A model generated the notes under the pieces. The model had not been told where the DNA came from and searched no databases. It saw only the letters and a list, made by a program, of their open reading frames with translations. Shown one piece after another: positions 61,796 to 64,000 of a stretch of 64,000 bases of DNA. The DNA is taken from the NCBI GenBank assembly GCA_963969395.1, contig OZ017796.1, positions 9,674,501-9,738,500 of the forward strand, given 5' to 3'. Origin of the DNA: Pseudoscleropodium purum. Lineage: Eukaryota; Streptophyta; Bryopsida; Hypnales; Brachytheciaceae. The position numbers and the translations under genes were made by a program. The first letter of the stretch is position 1; each line of letters starts with the position of its first letter.

Positions 61796-62706
61796 TAATA
61801 ATCTCTCCACGTATTCACCATTACTTTAAAATCCATACAACATCCACTAGGTTTTCTTCCTTACTGATTTTGGATTGAAATCACTAGTAGAATGATGGTT
61901 TCTAGCAACTAAAGCTTAAGACTATTGAGTTTACAATAGTCATATGAAAAAATCTAAAGTATTTAACAAGAATTTCAATGACAACTTTTACTTGATCTTT
62001 TTATTCTTGTTGCTAAGCTATTGTCAATCAATACTTAGAATGTAGAACAATTTCTATTGTTCATTTATTGTTCAACAAACTATTGAATGTGAAGCAATTC
62101 TTATTGTTCACAAACTATTCAACAATATTATAATGGGGAGTACTATTCACCCTACTATTCAACAATATCCTAATTGGAAATTGGATTGAAAACATTATCC
62201 TATACATGCACTACTCACACAATACAATATGGTAAAAATGCAATTCAATTCATTCTAGTATTCTACATTGATTCATTCCTACACTATAGCTCATACTTTG
62301 TCATCTTCTTGTCTACATTTTTTTGAGAGGAGTTTAACTAGCATCTAATATTCACTACACACAATTACTATAAATATGACCAACAATGACTTTAACAATA
62401 AAAATTTGAAGCCCACTTACATATGTGAAAGATGAGAGGACTCAAGCTCCTCATTGCCATGGTATGCCATCTTTCCAATAGGGGGCTTGTGAATTTGATT
62501 CTTGGCCATATTGTACATGTGTACACATTGGTTACTCTACATAACAATACGTTCTAGTGCATTTTTGGCTCATTTTACAGCAAAATTTTTAACTTCACTA
62601 CAAGGTGAAATGATTTTAGTGAGGTAAAAAATATCATAAAATGAACTTGTGACACATGCTAAAATGTGACAAACTTGACCCAACACTTGACTCGGGTCTT
62701 AAATTC
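61796..62706. other. AT-rich spacer
   Basis: Contains short local repeats of CTATTCAACAATAT and related phrases (about 62050-62170). No gene seen. Confidence 0.4.
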
Positions 62707-63610
62707 TTAATCCTTTTGGTCCCAGGGCCTTTTTCATCAAAAGAACACTCAAAACTACCATTTTCTATATTATAAAGAGATAAAATAACAGAATATTATT
62801 TTTGTAAATATATAATTGTAGGATTGTGCATTAATCTAGGATAATAACGTGTGGAGTAAATTTCAAAAACTTTGATCATGTAGATTGTAAGATATTTGCA
62901 TTTCAAGTGAAGAAAGCAAGTTTACACCTTGCGTAATTAGATTATAAGACTTTTATTCTTCTTGACTTAAAGTTTTGCATTATAAATTTTATGACAAATA
63001 ATTGATTTGAAAGTATAGGAAGAAAATTCATAAAAAACTTGATTTTCATTCTTTAAAAGAAATTGGTAGAAGTAAATACAAGATAGAATGAAAATTGAAT
63101 TCATTAATAGCTCTTAGATGGAATTGAAAACACAATAATTTCCTTTTGTGAGATTGATCTAGAAAGCAAAATTAACCATGTAGAAATTTTTGTTTTGAAG
63201 AATTGTGAAAATTGAAATTTAAAAATTAATCCTATAAGTTATTTTTGAAGAAGATTCTGTAATTGCCCCCAAAACAAGACTTTCTATTACTTTCTCATCA
63301 CAAGGCCAAATAGAATGAATCAAATATTTTCACATGGACAATAGTATTTTCTATGAGAAAAAAATTAATTTAATTTTGAGTTTTGGTGATTTTTTGTATG
63401 TTGCTTGGCAAACTCCATTTTGAAATTAGGGTGGCACAACTTTTATTTCCATACACTAATTGAAATTTAAAAATTATATTCCCATAAAGCTAATGAGTTT
63501 TTCTATCTTGAAAAGAAATTTCAAAATATTTTGTCAAGATTTAAGACCATAAAAACTTATCTAAACCTTCAAATATCCTATGAGGGGACACTTGAGATTT
63601 TAGGGGTTAA
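62707..63610 (+). repeat. Dispersed AT-rich repeat, near-complete plus-strand copy
   Basis: About 904 bp from CTTAATCC at 62707 to TTTTAGGGGTTAA at 63610. It has the core TGTAGATTGTAAGATATTTG near 62880, GAATGAATCAAATATTTTCA near 63315, a GGCACAACTTTTATTTCC block and ATTCCCATAAAGCTAA near 63480. This is the clearest single unit for defining the family. No inverted partner was seen upstream. Confidence 0.8.
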
Positions 63611-64000
63611 GATCACATTTGCAAATTATTTTGTGTAGTGAAGTAGTTGGTCTTTCAAGACCAAGTTTACACTAGTGAAGGAAAAGGTTGTCTTCTTCAA
63701 TCTAAGACTTTGCATTACCAAAAGCTAATCTAAGAGAGTTTGGGTGGCTTTCTTATTTGAAAACAAAGCTAGCACTACAAGGATAGAGCTTCTTCTAGTA
63801 TGCAACTATTTTACTTTATTTATTTATTTACTTTATCCTTTTTAATTTTTAATTTAGTTATTTTTTAACATAAAAGACTTTAATACTGTATGTGAAGGTC
63901 TGATTTGGCAATCACATGCCAAAATTGAATTTCCAAGTCATAATCTCAGGGGGATTACATCACCTCACACCATTCATAAGAAGATGTGTGATACTTTTTT
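63611..64000. other. Window-end spacer
   Basis: AT-rich, no recognised gene or repeat. Confidence 0.4.

Noticed and set aside
61882..61900. CACTAGTAGAATGATGG as a CACTA 5' end
   Set aside because: No matching 3' terminus or target duplication was found downstream; the motif after CACTA departs from the AGAAAA consensus.
1..64000. tRNA, rRNA and CRISPR features
   Set aside because: No tRNA-like cloverleaf with a GGTTCGAATCC box, no rRNA sequence and no regularly spaced short repeats with unique spacers were seen by eye.

Overview
The window is plant nuclear DNA: intron-rich genes with canonical GT/AG splice sites, plant-specific families, and long AT-rich, transposon-derived spacers. No tRNA, rRNA, CRISPR array or bacterial-type operon was seen. 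The intact miR165/166 site in a class III HD-ZIP gene points to a land plant rather than a charophyte alga. Short introns and the divergent HD-ZIP III sequence suggest an early-diverging lineage (bryophyte or lycophyte). That placement is inference; the species cannot be named from the sequence.

Layout. 1-2.9 kb: AT-rich dispersed repeats. 2.9-6.9 kb: GC-richer promoter/5' leader with many microsatellites. 6.9-13.3 kb (+): complete class III HD-ZIP transcription factor, 16 coding exons, 880 aa by my splice model. 13.3-15.8 kb: 3' flank with a 97-bp tandem duplication. 15.8-19.9 kb (-): decayed Helitron Rep/helicase gene. 20-24 kb: tandem repeats and small inverted-repeat elements. 24.7-25.5 kb (-): RhoGDI with uninterrupted coding sequence and a predicted 5'-UTR intron; its leader/promoter probably lies at 25.5-27.8 kb. 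27.8-45.3 kb: gene-poor, with palindromic repeats, a long-TIR element carrying GC-rich cargo, and a CACTA-like element. 45.9-51.9 kb (+): CorA/MRS2-type Mg2+ channel, 18 coding exons, 563 aa by my model, with a canonical C-terminal EF-hand. 52-64 kb: gene-poor, with a well-bounded CACTA non-autonomous element and more copies of the dispersed repeat.

The three intact genes have unrelated roles: developmental transcription control, ROP GTPase recycling, and organellar Mg2+ transport. Nothing suggests they act together. The most notable points are the MRS2-EF-hand fusion, a roughly 0.9-kb AT-rich repeat that occurs as head-to-head palindromes with TTAACCCC-like ends, a long-TIR family with empty and cargo-bearing copies, a CACTA element with an exact TTA target duplication, and a Helitron whose stop codons nearly all look like C-to-T decay. 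Exon boundaries were worked out by eye from splice motifs, reading phase and remembered family conservation; no alignment program was run.
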